Source: Morinoia aosen (lineage: Eukaryota > Arthropoda > Malacostraca > Amphipoda > Talitridae). From it: 64,000 bases of DNA. The DNA is taken from NCBI GenBank assembly GCA_030386875.1, contig CM059564.1:67785436-67849435 (forward strand). Direction: 5' to 3'. Numbering within the stretch: the first letter of the stretch is position 1; each line of letters starts with the position of its first letter. The position numbers and the translations under genes were made by a program. Under the pieces are notes generated by a model. That model saw nothing but the letters and a program-made list of their open reading frames with translations. It was not told where the DNA came from and did not search any database. Positions 45,601-60,600 of this stretch are shown here, in pieces.

Positions 45601-48600
45601 AAAATACGTGAGAGGTAATTAAAAATTGTTCATTAAATTATAAGTCGATTTAAGATCACATCAAATGTGTTCTCAAGGGAGAACTTGATTAGATTAGATT
45701 ATACGTTAGTTTGAGCTTCTCTAACAAGCAACAAAGGTGTTTCTAGGAGAGGAAGGAAAAAGGTACCATATAGAATTGAATTTACTATGAAATCTATGCA
45801 CAAGGTGTGTCTCTACCCCTTGCGCATGGTAAAAGTTTGAGCGGAGTTCATGAAACAAAAGAACAGCTGAAGAAGAAAGTAATAAGTGCTTACGAAGAAG
45901 AGCAGTGAACCCAAAAAGATGGGCAGTAACAAAAGAAATAACAGTTCTCTCTGAATAAAAGGAAAGCCTACCTAATTTTCTGTAGGAGACCTCACATCTC
46001 CCCTATGAGTGCATTAATTCTTATAGATATACTAGAAAAAAACCTTCAAGAGAAGAAAAAAAGGCAAATAATGATGTAAAACTTTATACAACAGTTATAC
46101 ATAATGAATATTTTTTTTATAGAAATTAGGAGAAAGCTATTATGAAATCTGAACATCTTTGTGTTCGCACAAAATCTTGAGTATTTCTAGAGAAGCAATT
46201 TTGAACGGCATTGATGATGATACCCATTTCTATTTATTGGGGATGTTCAATAAATAAAATTTGCGTTGCTGGTTTGACAGTGACAAGCGTAAATTGCATC
46301 AACCACCACTGCAATCGGTGAAAGTAACAATTTGGTGCGCCACGGTAGATTTCCGTAATTTTTTGAAGAATAAAACGTTTCTGTGACTGCTCCCGGAATG
46401 TTAGTTCAAAATGATCGAGAGTTTTCTCTACGCAAACGTTGTCGAATTCTTCACCCATGATAATCTTCACGCTATGTGATTTTATCAAGATGGTAGAACA
46501 TCGCATACCTCTTGACTCTCACTCGGAAACTAAACCAAAATATTTCCAGATTAAGCTAATTAAAGGGCAGCAATGACTCACGAAATCAATGTTTCACAAG
46601 ATGTTATTCCAATGACTATGGCGAACTCCCAAAAGGCTTCAGCAATGCCGCGACATCGGCGGCCGCAACCAAAATGAGAAGATTTTCAAAACCGCTTAAA
46701 ATAAAATTGCACTCAAAGTACTTTAAGCTGCTTTATATTTTTAACGCGAGTTTTACTTTCGCTAACCTGTAAAATCGTTTAATAATTTTCCAGGTTAATT
46801 TCCGACCAATTTAGGGAAGCACCTTTGACGAAATCGACATTAGTGACAGATCGTATCATTATACAGCTTACGATTAGGTTAAATTTAATCTTTTATGTCA
46901 ATACCAAAGCAAGAGAGAGAATTTTGCCTAATGCTATCACTGGTAGAATGAATTGAGTTTTGTCACATGTTATAACTAAAAGCGGAGCATGGTGGGGACA
47001 AAAAATATTTAAACATTGAAGCATACAAACAAATAAGATCATCAGAGTTTTATAAGAATTTGTACGGAGTTGGTGTGCATATTTTCTACGAATGTAAAAT
47101 ATTCAATGTTAATGAAAAGCTTGTATCGAAAATACTTGCAGATGAAACTATGGGATCTATCTCTCGTAAATTGTACACTTATAACAGCCCTAAGTAGCCA
47201 AGGCAGTCAGCGGGATTTACTTTTTTCTCTCAACCTGATATGATACACGTGAAATAAACACGTATATGAATCGAACCAAAAGCATTAAAACATTGATTGT
47301 TTGGAATTTTGCAAGTAACATACTTATTTAATAAACTCATCATTACCTCGTTATGTGTGCTGCTATTTTATGCCTCATGATCCATCACTGTTTCCAAAAA
47401 TGTTCAAGTTCAACAAAATTAATATAAAAGAGAAACGGGTGAACATTATAAAGGGGGCCAAGAAAAACGTCAATTTTTTCTTATGGTATACATACAGGGT
47501 GATCGAAAACTAATGTTATACACTGTGTGACATCAGATATGAAAACCCAAAAGAACAACTTTACCATCGATTAGTAAAAATTCAAACATTCATCGTTTTC
47601 AAGATAACGAATCGTAAGGGTTGCAGATCTCCAGGAAAATTTCTTACTCTCTGTAGTACCTTATATCTTCAATTTATGGCCACATTTGTCCACTATAATG
47701 GTCGTCTGCTATCAGCGAACATTGTTAAGAATCACCCACAAAATGAATCGTTTAACTTTGAACAGACAGAAATGGCAGCATAGTTGACGCCGCAGCTCAA
47801 TGCTCATGGTCCACGAGTGTTCAATCGTTTCCGGGAATCATTTCTATGTAGGTAGCAGACCTGTAATGATGAAGTCGTTAAGTCTTCGTTTTGCGTTTTT
47901 GTATCTACTCTCAAAGAGTCTTGATAGTTTTCAAACTTCCTGTATGCAGTGAATGACTTAAATAACCTGCAATTTGAACACGAAATTGAATTTTTCACCA
48001 CCTCATTTCTGAATTTTACCTCATGATTCCTGAAAGCACAGTGCAAATGTTAACAAACAGACTAGACTACTAAGAAAGAAAAATAATAGATAAGATTATT
48101 AGAATTTTTTATTCATATCGATTACGCGCTGCGATTTAAATTGAGCTCCGTATTTCCAGTCAAACAGGGCGCATATTGAGTGAGGGTACAAATATTCACA
48201 CGCTATCAATTCGTTCATTTAACAAACTTCCATCAAACGAAAAAATTGTACTCAATAAAACCACTCTACACGAGCACACGATGACTAAATCTACTATATT
48301 TGCAACGGAAAAAAAAGTTGGGATACAAATTAAATTATTTCTTTATAGTTAGCGATGGGAAAATGTACCAACACTGTAATATTTAGATTTTACACATTCA
48401 AGTACTAATTATACATCATTTTTGAAGTTTTTTATCGCAACGTTCGAGATAATATTGTTTATAAGTTATTTTAAGGTTGATGCATTTTACGATGCAGATT
48501 TTGCCCTCTTTGTATGTAATAATGACAGAATGTGAACTTCAAAATTCACAAAATTTAAAAATTTTTAACAAAATATTTAAGTGAAAATAAAGGTGATCCA

Positions 48601-51600
48601 ATTGAATGGGCAAATAATTTTGTATACTTGAAACGCTCAAAGTTTTGAGGTCCTACTGCAAAATGGAAATGCAACCAAGAGCTCCAGACAACATGCACAT
48701 AGAGGCGATATGTAAGGAAGAATGAAATAATACACAAAGTAAAATTTTCACGGCATTCACTGAAAAGGGTAGAAAAATATGACTACTGTACCAGTAAGTG
48801 ACGGCGGTTTACGGGTTAAGAATAAGAGATGTTCCGTTTTTTTTAGTGTTGTAATTGTTATTATTATTATTATTGTTCGTGGTCACTTTTCCAGAGGGGT
48901 GGCCAGCCAATGACAATTGTGGACCTCTTTTCTTTCGCGAAGTAATTATTGTGTTTTAATGCTTCTTTGGTTAGCGCGGATAATGTTATCGTCTCCACGT
49001 AATAAAGGTCCGTTGCATTATTTTAAATCACAAGGGCATTTTCATTTTTTGCACATTTAGTTGAACTAAACGTCATCAGAATTGTTGAACGAATGACTAA
49101 TTTTTTTATCAGGCTAAAGAAACAATTTAATTTCAAGCTAATATTAATATTTGTTAACCGCCCCGCATTCCAGCGTGGTCTCATCCACACATTTTAAAGA
49201 GGCTTTCCTGATGAATAATCGAAAATCAGATTCATAACGCAGATTGAAACATGGGAAAAAGGGGGAGAAGAGTAAATAGTTAAATATTAATGATTTTATC
49301 CGTAGACTACTGGACGTTTTGACATACGCTGCTGTGTCAAATTGTTACAAGAAAAATCTCACCAATTGTTATGTTCTTTGTTACACCGATGTGGGAGTGG
49401 ACGTACCGCGCAACGTAATGTACCCATTTTACATCGCAATCACCAATCTAAACCGAATGCAAATGAAGAATAGAATCAAATTTATCTTTGAAAAGTTTTG
49501 TAGATGAATAGTGATAGCCCTGTGCATTTCCGGCAAAATCGAAAACACCGTATTTTGGGTTAACATAGAGGATTTTTTGAGAAGTAGAACGTTCGCTCCC
49601 AGTACTATGAAATATAACAAATGCTACAAATGAACACGTAAAAAGCTGCCGAAAGAAACAAACTTACGATGATACCCTATTTTCTGCGTAAGGCCTCGAG
49701 GTATTCCACAACAATGGAGAGGCACCGAAGACCTAATATTTAATTACAATTTTCAAATGAATGTAATTGTTATTTCATCTCTACTCCAACCCATTTCGTT
49801 TAACGGTATGGGATGTCGGTTGCAACTCGAAAACGGGGTTACTCAGCATGCCTATGTGGTTTTATTCTATTCTGAGACTAAGATGAGTAATGGGTGCATA
49901 CTTTATAACATTTAAGATATTCATAGAGAAAATAGCTGCTTTCTCGTCAAGTCTCCGAGTTACGCTCACCCAATTCTGTCTCCATGTGCAGTACATGAGT
50001 GCCAATCTTATAGATGAAGAGTAGATGTACTGTTCTCAAGAACCAAGTTGCTATAAAATAAAAAAAACTTTAAATAATCGATATAGAATATTTCGTTTAA
50101 AACGCCAGCCTGAGGCTACAACGTAGGTTAAAATGTTAATAAAAGGTCAATTTCAAAAGAGTTACTGCGTTTCAAAAGTACATGCTGCGAGAGAAGTGAG
50201 CAGTGTCGTGTAGCACATGCTAATTTGTGGACTAACGTAGAACAGGACTAATTTGTGGACATTCTTTGTGGACTAATGATTGTGTTTTCATTTCAACCTT
50301 TCTTTTTTATAGCATTATTCAACCATACAATTTGCTGAAATTATTACAGGTGACCCACCATTATTCAACGGGAGAGATTAAGATAACATTTGATTAGTTT
50401 AGGCCTCCAATACTACAACAAAGGTGCTCCAGAGAGAGGAAGGCACCATTTAGTATGGAATTGAGGGAACAGGGAATCTTTGCACAAAATTTGTTCCCAC
50501 ACAAGATCCCCTGCGCATAGATCTATGATGCACTCCGCTCGGTACTTCACATTTTCCCCTAGGAAGGGCCAATTCCCACAGATACGACAGTGGACCTCTC
50601 TGAAAGGATCCTACAGCAAAAAGTGGCCGAAATTGTTGCAAGTATCTCATCATTATTCAATAAAACAAAATTGCTATAATTGATGCAAGTTTCCCACCAT
50701 TATTCAACACAAAGATGCTGAAATTGTTGTATTTCAATATTATTCAATAATACAAAGTTGCCAATATCACTTTTCTAGTGATTAATCTCTTGTTCAATTA
50801 TCATACAAATTAAATACAGAAACAGCTCAGGTTAGAATTGTGGATATTAACTCCTTGCGGATGTTGCGACGTAGGTCAGCTTACAGTCGATCTCTGCCAG
50901 TAACATTGCAGTTTAACTAATACACCTAAATTGCATCTGAACTCAAGCAGGAGCTTCAAAACGTATGGAATCCTATCGTCGAGTTCATGCGAAGAATAGC
51001 GTGACGCTTTTTTTTATATCTTATTAATCCTACGATACGTTAAACCTGTAATACTCTAACGATACGTTATACGTGTAATGTTCCTTCGATACCATATATC
51101 TGTGATACTATTACGATAAACCTTGATGCTTTACGGTATCCCTGTGATACTCTCACGACACATTATACCTGTGCTACTCCTACGATAAGGTATGTCTGTG
51201 ACACTCCAACGATACTTCATATCTGTGTTGCAAGGGAGGTTATCATGTTTGATCCTTCAATGATATTTATTTAACCATTCCTATCAGTATTTTACTGATG
51301 CACGGACTAGAAAAGTAAGAAGCGAGTCTGAGAATGTGCTCACAATTTACCTTGTCCCTAAGATTCCCCTTCAGATAATAAGTTTTAATTTTTTGTCCCG
51401 TCCGCTCTGTTATGAATCTTTCCGACAATGCATAACAAGTGATTCCATCACGTGTTCACTCTGAACGTGTGCCTCCTTTATGAAGCGAGCACAACGCTAA
51501 GTTAGATAGGTGGCCGGTCCTCAAGCTGTGAGGTTACTCTGTCATACCTAACCTGCGCTATCAAGTTGCACCACCCCTGTTATGTTATCTTTTCTACTTC

Positions 51601-54600
51601 GATTCAATCAAGTAGGTATTATCCTATGACTTCCCCAACCTGCAATAGGAGTGAAGGTAACCTAAGAACCCCGTCGGGTCTCGTCTTATAAATCCTGGAC
51701 CGGAAGTTGATAATATAAACAATTTATTTATTTACCACTGGAGATACAGAGGTAGAATGTTTCTTAAGTCTAGTACAATGGACAAGTTTGAATATAGCTA
51801 CCTGTGGGCCCGAATAAGTTCAGCGACTTCTGGGGCATCCTACCATCAACATTATTCTAAGGTGTACAATGATGTTTAACCTAAATCACTTAACCTAGTT
51901 TCGCATTAGACCGATCAGTGAGATAATTTAATCGATATCAGATATTTCATTTTACAATATAGGTTATATGGACTATATTTAACAGTATATTCGATAAAAG
52001 ATTTAACAGCAGAATGAAGGCAAATTACATATTACATATTACCCATGGCAAATTTTATTATTGGAAACAGTCATGTAGGAGACAAGATTTGACTTGGTGA
52101 TCTTACATGACTAATATTCCGATAGGAAGTGAGTCTCGAGATTTCTTTCGAATACCTTGTAAGATTTACTGTCACGGATCTCCGCAGGTATTGAGTTCCA
52201 AGTTTTAGTTCCAACGAAGAGGATACTGTGTTGCGACCGGGCCTTTGAAAAATAAGGAAGCATGAATTTACTTCTATTTCGGGTTAAATGGTCGTGATGA
52301 CCAGTTTGCGCACTTAGTAATATTTTCAGGCTATTGTCGCTATCATTTCTTAATGTTTTGTAAATGAAACTACAAATGGAGATTTTGTAGAGATCTGAAA
52401 GTTTAAGTATTTGTAAATTTTTGAATGAATCATTTGTGTGAGCATTATATTCTAGATTCTTTACCGCTCTGATTGCTCTTTTTTGCAGAGTAAAAATTAT
52501 ATTGGTTTTATTTTTATCAGTTCCGTGCCATGCTTCTATTCCGTACTGCAAGTATGGTGAAATGAGCGTTCGGTAGAGCATTTGTAAAGCTGTTTCAGGC
52601 AGGTAATTTTTAACTTTATTTAGGATTCCGATGGATTTCGATAATTTAGAACTAATATGAGCGATGTGCTCTTTAAAGGTCAGATGTTTATCTATTATGA
52701 TGCCCAGAAACTTGCATGAGTTGGTTTCTTCGATTTCACCTTCGCCAATTTTTATGTGTGGGAGAGATATGCTTTTCTTGTATGAGAATGTAATATACTT
52801 CGTTTTATCGATGTTGAGGCTTATTTTATTAGCTTCAAGCCATAATGAAACCTTATGGAGTTCATTATTTATACTCTCCGCAATCATAGCGGGATTTTGG
52901 CTCGGAAGGACCGTAGAAAGCGTGCTGTCACCCGGCAAAAAGTATGAATTTGAAAAATGATGTTGATTTGATAATATCATTTATAAATATCAGAAATAGG
53001 AGAGGCCCTAGGACAGACCCTTGTGGAACTCCATGGCTAATTATCTGTGGGTCCGATTTTGCGTCGTCAACGACAACGTATTGCTTCCGATTTGTTAGGT
53101 ATGATTTGAACCAATCATGGGCAATTCCTCGAATGCCATAACAGTGTAGTTTCGAGAGTAATATCTTATGGTCCACACAGTCGAATGCTTTTCGAAAGTC
53201 AAGAAAAACGGAGAAAACAAGCTTTCCTTCATCTATATTAGAGTAAAGGTACTGTAAATGATTTAATACAGCTTGTGTCGTTGATTTCTTAGAACGAAAA
53301 CCGTATTGTCCGTCATAGAGAAAAGATTTTTGTTCGAAATACGAATACACTTTTTTATACACAATTTTTCAAATATTTTGCTCATAATTGGTAAGACAGA
53401 GATAGGTCTATAATTATTAACGCAGTTTTTATCACCATTTTTTAAAATAGGGGTGACTCTGGCAGTTTTGAGAGAGTTGGGGAAGATACCTTGAGAAAGT
53501 GAATGGTTGATAATATTAGATATGCACGGTGCTATTATATCAGCAATAGACTTAATAATTTTAGCTGAAAATGTATTTAATCCATTTGATTTATTTTTCA
53601 AGTTGTTTATGCACGTAATTACATCGGAGGGATTAGTTGGCGTAAAAAAGAAAGTTGTGTTCACGGACATGGTCCATGTATTGCAAGTGGTCTGTAGATA
53701 GATACACACCACACCTATAATACGTTATACCTGTACTCCTGCATTACGTTATACCTGTGATGCCTTTAATATTTAGCGAAATTTAGCCTTCATACACTTT
53801 TCTTATTGCTTGCTTATATTATCCCCGGTTTATGTTTACTAGATAGTTATCATTACTGAACCTGGTAATTATCCTACATATCTTCCTGTCATACACACTC
53901 CTTCAGAAGTAATAACCAACAAATTTTCACACAGCTATCCAATACTCACCTTGTTTCATCAAGGTAAATAATCATAAGTTATTTGTGAGCTCTACGCAAG
54001 CAAAGTTTAAATGCAAAGAGGAAAACCAATTTGAAACTCGCCTAAATGCGACAGTTTTCTCCCACAACATTTATTGTAATTCATGAGAAGATAGCAGAGT
54101 AAATTTTAATATTCTTTTAGGGATTCAAGGTTCTTGGCGGCGATCACGCAACAAGGAATTAAGAAACTAAATAGCGGTATTACAGCAAGTGAAAGTCTCG
54201 AAACAAAATTGCTCAATATTATTTGATGAAGCCTAACTAATTCAGCCAACAGGTGCTCAGCGGATCAACGAATCAATCAGAGTAACATTGTAAAGAGTAT
54301 ATTATTAGCAGCTGCCTTTAGCTCCAAAGAACACATTCTTTGCTGTTACCTACAGTCAAATTCACTTAACTCTGCCCTCATAATAAAATAATGAACTCCA
54401 ATATAATCTGTACATAAATTCCCACTGATCAATATATGCTTTCGACTCTTTAACAAGAGTTAACTGAAGACAGGAAACTTAAAGCAGTAACCAATATCAT
54501 CAAGCATAAGGCATAAACAATGGCAAAGACATGCAATACATAGGCGCCCAAGACTCACCTCGACGAAGCGTTGCTCAAAGTCTACTTCCTCCAACTCGTG

Positions 54601-57600
54601 CGCCGGTGTGCACTCAAGGGAGGTTGAGAAGATCTCTTGCAGACGCCGCTGCAGCAGGGCACGAGAAGGAGCGTCGAGCAGGGGTGCGAGCGAGGTAAGG
54701 ACACTACTCTCTACAGAGCAGCGGCGCTCCGCGGGGGCATTGCTCAGGGGGTCGCTGCGTGATGGTGCGAGTGCCTTCTCGCCACACTCGCTCAGTATGC
54801 GCAGTAGAGTGTGTAGGTCTGCTGGTAAGGTAGGATTAGTATAGCGTTTTTTATTATCATGGTATTCACATCGCACCTTGATCACTTATGTTATCCTACC
54901 ACTGACGATGGTACACCAACGTTTTAACAGTACATTTCTATATTCAAACTATTAATTTGATCACCACTCTTATACAATTTAATTAAATTTAAAAAAATTA
55001 AATCCAAAATGCTTGCATTCGAGCGTTGATTGATGAACAAAAGGATCAAGCAATAAAGTTAGATTACTTGGAAAGAAAAAAATAATGGGGGTGTTACAAT
55101 CATTTCGGAGATGCGTGACTGAGCAACAACAAAAGACGTTTTCACTCTCATGTCAGCTACGTTAGTAAGAATAAAGTTCTCCGTACAAGAGCAAGGGCTG
55201 TTGCTCAAAAGCCATTAATAAATGGGTACGAAATAGGTCGACGTCTAGCATTTAAAAGCTAGAAACTCTTAGAAACTAACTTCATTCATGCAAGTCGGCT
55301 GACGTGAAGGAATAGCCACAGAAAGGGACGATATTGGGTAACTGCGGCAAATACACTCAGCTCTTTCTGTTCAGTACGTTACAACATAACACGCTTAAAT
55401 TACGTCACAAACTGGCCTGTTGCGGCGCACGAGCACTATAGCGGCTATGCCTCAACAGCTCAGTCACTATTTGATAGCAGATGCAGCATGCCGACAACGC
55501 AGTGACAGGAAATGCAGGCAGCTATGGAGCTGCGGACCGCACTGCCCAACCAGGACCCACCGCAGCACTGCTGCAGAGGGCCACACAGCAGCTGATGGAC
55601 GAACGTGAGCGCCTCCAGGACTTTGGAAGCGAGCTGCCCAGCGTCAGCCAGTCCAGAGGCCCTCAGTCGCACCTCCGTCAGCAGGAGGCCCAATCCTGTA
55701 AGGTTCTCCGTGTCGTCCATGCCTATTACAGTGTGCACCACAGCCTACGAAAGAGATGGACGCATTTAAGTATAACTAAATAGTTAGGAAAAAAATTTTG
55801 GTTGTGGAACCGAGAGTCATCTCATTTTGGAGCTCAAAAAAATCAAATTTATGTAAAATTTTTAATAATCAGTAACTTTCACCAAGTGCTAAGTGACGAT
55901 GATTAATTGTCACTTATCACAAATCTACCTTAAGGGTCTGGTAGCTTGAATATTTTTTATACGAATAATTTCTTCACGGAATGATGAATAATGGAAAAAT
56001 TTAGTAGAGTAATTATTCAATAACCGTTATTGAGTCAAGTTTCATGAAAACAAGGGCTTCCCTCTCGGTGAGATATGTGAACAAAAACACGGACGCATTT
56101 TAACTCCAGATAAACAACTGCACAGTTCTGACATGCCTGTTTGTCGCAGTAGAAAAACGGGTGAAGATTTAAGAAGAAGCGATGGAGAGCTTGACTGGGA
56201 ATTTTTGGCTTCACTATGACCAAAATATTCAATGTTTACAAACATATTTCGTAATACAAAGCATTTTTAGTATGTGTATCATGAAAAGTGACTTAGAAGA
56301 GAAAATTAAACAAACTTCCCACATTGTCGATCATACTTGCACGGGATCATTGAATCTTCTCTCCAATATCATTACGCTCGTATGGAGATTATCGAGCATG
56401 TTTTGTAATATTAACGACTCAATATCGGCGCTGTACAAACACCATTATAACGCATAGAGTGTGAGCATCGATACATGTCTGATTTCACATCAAGTTTCTC
56501 GCTCTGCAGTAATTTTTCTAGTGAACTCAACGCGGAAAAACTGCTAGTCGCCACTATTCGTCAATAGTGATTACTGAGAGAACGTACCTACTGCAGTAAG
56601 GCGCACTACAGTTAACCTACGCGTTTTAATTACCGTCAAGTGATAGTTGTCAAAATTAATCAATCCAGAACTATTGGCACAATGTACTGCGCTGAACTAC
56701 AGCGAACCTTTGGAAACACTGCTCCGATTTTGAACTACACCTGAAGAGCATTACCTTGAAGTGCCCAGGCAGACGCTGTAAGGCGTCACGCGAGACCGTG
56801 AAGCAGAAACGACATGGGTATGGCAGAGACGTGGCCTTTGGTGCACTCTGAGCCCCCTCCAGCGCCCCGTCGCCTAGCAAGGACATCGACAAGTCTTCCA
56901 GCACACAATCCTGCTGATGGAGAGTAGTGACCAAGTTACTACGTGCGGGCAGCCCATGCTTTGGTTTTAAGTGACACCACCTATACGGGCAGACCAGTAT
57001 TTACGGGTGTCACTGCACCTGCATATAAGTTCCACTGTATACTCGTAAAAACAAATGATTCACCAGATATATTACAAGTCGCAGATGTTTTATAAAATAA
57101 AAGTAAAACTACATAAAAGAAAGATAATAGAAAAAACTAATAGTGAGCAGAGAAAAAAGTGGAATGGCTAATTATACAACAGACATTTCCAACAACCATG
57201 TCGGTAAAACAGCTTTTCAACTATTGGCTTACTCGCCTTCTCAAGCATCTTAGCTTTAAAAAATTTAGGTAGGGATTTCAAAACTATTATAATACGGGTG
57301 CAGGTGAAAATTTAAAATGTACAACGCAATTCTGTTAGATGTAATTCTTCCGCCTATAAATTTGGAAAAAAATAAGTAACGCTATTACACCCAAACATTG
57401 TTCGATATGATTGTCTAAAAAAGCCTTTTTAAAATGTAAGATGCAACACATTTCTCCTAAGCCGTGATGGAAGTTTTAAACCCATAAAACCCTTACAAAT
57501 TCGACGCCCTACGCTCCAGGAAGTCATCACGTAACCTTTTGCATTTTGAGCCTCTACCAGCAGCATCGTGGAGAAGCGTCGCAGAACGACAAGCACGCCA

Positions 57601-60600
57601 TCTTTCAACTCTATTCCTGCACGGTACAAGTTGTTCATCTCCGTATTTTACCCCGGGAATTTTGTTCATTTGAGTTTCGCAGAGAGATCATACGCCATGT
57701 TATCTGAGTAGAAGTCCAACCCTGCGCGGCCTGCGTTGGGCAGCCGCTGATCCTGGAGGCCTCCACTACACCTGCTCCCTGTACGCCGTAGACCCGCTAG
57801 TTCAGACGTAAGTCGAACTCATGAAAACTTGCCTTCGATGTCTGACGTGGTCAACACTTGGCTATCTTCGGTGAACCTGGGTTAGGGTAAACTTCCAAAT
57901 CCGGCTTACGATGTGGGTTTTTCCCGAACTAAGCAATGGAATTGTTCCTGTATAGAGGCCAGGGTACGTACTCCCTGATTAAATACTTGAGTATAATCTG
58001 TAGGTGTGCCAATGGTATCATAATTGTATTTCGAACCGTTATTCTGTCATAGATAGGATATACTTAAAAATTTTTAATACTATCATATTCATATGTATGT
58101 GTGACATGAATGAAATTACCTGTGCAAAAAGTATACCTAATTGATTTGAGGGTTCTAATTGATTTGGGGGTTCTAATTGATTTGGGGGTTCTAATTGATT
58201 TGGGGGTTCTAATTGATTTGGGGGTTCTAATTGATTTGGGGGTTCTAATTGATTTGGGGGTTCTAATTGATTTGGGGGTTCTAATTGATTTGGGGGTTCT
58301 AATTGATTTGGGGGTTCTAATTGATTTGGGGGTTCTAATTGATTTTGGGGTTCTAATTGATTTGGGGGTTCTAATTTATTTGGGGGTTCTAATTTATTTG
58401 GGGGTTCTAATTGATTTGGGGGTTCTAATTTATTTGGGGGTTCTAATTGATTTGGGGATTCTAATTGATTTGGGGGTTCTAGTTGATTTAGGTGCTCTAG
58501 TTGATTTGGGGGTTCTAGTTGATTTGGGGGTTCTAGTTGATTTGGAGGTTCTAATTGATTTGGGGGTTCTAATTGATTTGAGGGTTCTAATTGATTTGGG
58601 GGTTCTAGTTGATTTGGGGGTTCTAATTGATTTGAGGGTTCTAATTGATTTGGGGGTTCTAGTTGATTTGGGGGTTCTAATTAATTTGGGGGTTCTGACT
58701 CTTTAGCGTGTACGTGGGATTCAGCGGGTAGGGGGTTGTGCCGTCTGCTTTGCTCAGCCCTGTTTCTGCGTTTTTCAGGCGGTAGCCGTCAAACCGGCCT
58801 GCCACCCGAGGTGCTCTACATTTGCGCCGCCGGCCCTCAAGCTTTTAGTACAATTTTAATAAGAGTATCTATTCGTGCTATCAAATCTATTTATTCGTAA
58901 TGCTCTAATGAAATCATTTAACTTGCCTTTTTTCTGTATCCTCTTTATTGATTTTTGAATACACAGAAAGCCTAATCAGAGAAAACTATTACGGAAAAGT
59001 TACTCAATGAGAGAATTTTTCTATAATTATAGAGCAATCTCATTCATTGTCTTGGTGAACGCTGTGCTGCCAGCAAGCACTAATGAAAAGAAGCACTAAT
59101 GAAATTTTAACCTACATTCGGCACAATATCTCCAACATGTACACAGTATACAGTATATCAAGCACAGAGAGGATGAGAGTGTTCCCAAGCATCGGGTTTC
59201 CCTGCACAAACTCGCCTGAAGGAGGTGCACATCAGTGAAGAGCAGAGCAGTTCTTGCTCCGTCCGCCGAGTTCAGCAGTGAGTGCAAGGCAGCACTCGAT
59301 AGTTCAGGGTAGCATTGCACAACGATGCCTTGCCAGCCCATGCCGCTCATTACGCCCTTCAAACAAAGATCTATGGTTCAGAGCAACGCTTATTTTCTTT
59401 TGTCTTTTTTGGAAACGTGATCTACGTAAATACGTATCATCAATGTGGATAGTAGCATCATTCAAGAAGTAGTCCATGATAAAAGTGAAGCTTTCAAGAG
59501 TAACTCGAGTCATCTCCAATTTCTGGAACAAATAAGAAATATGTACATATTACAAGTGGAACATATTGGGTCGAGTTGCACTCGAAAGCTTTACTTTTGA
59601 TATGGTCAACTTATTGAAAGATGTTTTAACCCACCACAAAGTACTTTTTTAGTGCAACCCTTCTCATTCACTAATAGTCATAACAAAATAGCATCTCTGA
59701 AAAAACAGTCGTCATAATAAGGTCTGAATCGAAGATCTATACGAAAAAGTAGAAGGTAATTAAGTATACTTGTTTGTACAAGGGGATGATTTTCCCTCAG
59801 CAGTTATACTTATGGAGACAATCATACATCACAGGGCTACAGGAATTGAGCATATTAAAAATCTTAGAAGTCTGAATCCTTAACATCAGTCATAACAAAA
59901 TCGATGAGAAGAGAATTTGAGAACTAGGAATATAAATAAGCTACTTCTTCCTACTTGCTTATTTTAATTCAAAAGCTGAATACCCCAATTAAAAAATCAA
60001 TGAAGTTAAAGCCAGGAATTCAATACACACGTTCTACAAATAATACAACAATATTGCGTACATTCAATTTTTCAGATGTTACCATTGTTACTGTTCGTGA
60101 GTTATCAACTGCAGCGCGTATAACGAAACAGATTTAACTTTGATCGATGTCGATTGCAGCAACGACACTCCCCTGGAAATTCGATTGCATCAAACGCCGT
60201 CACAAAAAAGGAAGAGAAAGATGGAGCCCATATATCTACAAACCTGACTCCCTTAAACACACTACAACAGCTGCTGGTCACAAGTATAACAGAAATAAGG
60301 TGCACTGTATTAACAGAAAATCCAATCCTAAAATTTCCAACGCAAGCAATACTTTGAAACTGAACGTGGCTCGCCTACGCATTCATAGAAACGATGAACA
60401 CTGTGCTGAAATTTTGAACACATCCAACTTCCTGCAGTTAGCATGCGTCGGTATGGAAGGGAGTGAGCGACATTACCTGGAATATCTCAGTCTAGAAGGG
60501 AGAGAGCCACATTACCAGGAATGTCTCGATATAGAAGGGAGAGAACCACATTACCTGGAATGTCTCCATATATAAGGGAGAGAGCCATATTACCTGGAAT

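Noticed and set aside
47505..48046. TACAGGGTGATCGAAAAC as the end of a transposon
   Set aside because: No matching inverted end or transposase was found nearby, so no element was called.
54608..55783. Plus-strand open frames opposite dynein-like exons 5 and 6
   Set aside because: They mirror GC-rich minus-strand exons that have a consistent family match and splice phases.
57429..57830. Extra dynein-like exon between exons 3 and 4
   Set aside because: Exons 3 and 4 already join in phase and the alignment needs no extra block; the patch did not resemble dynein.
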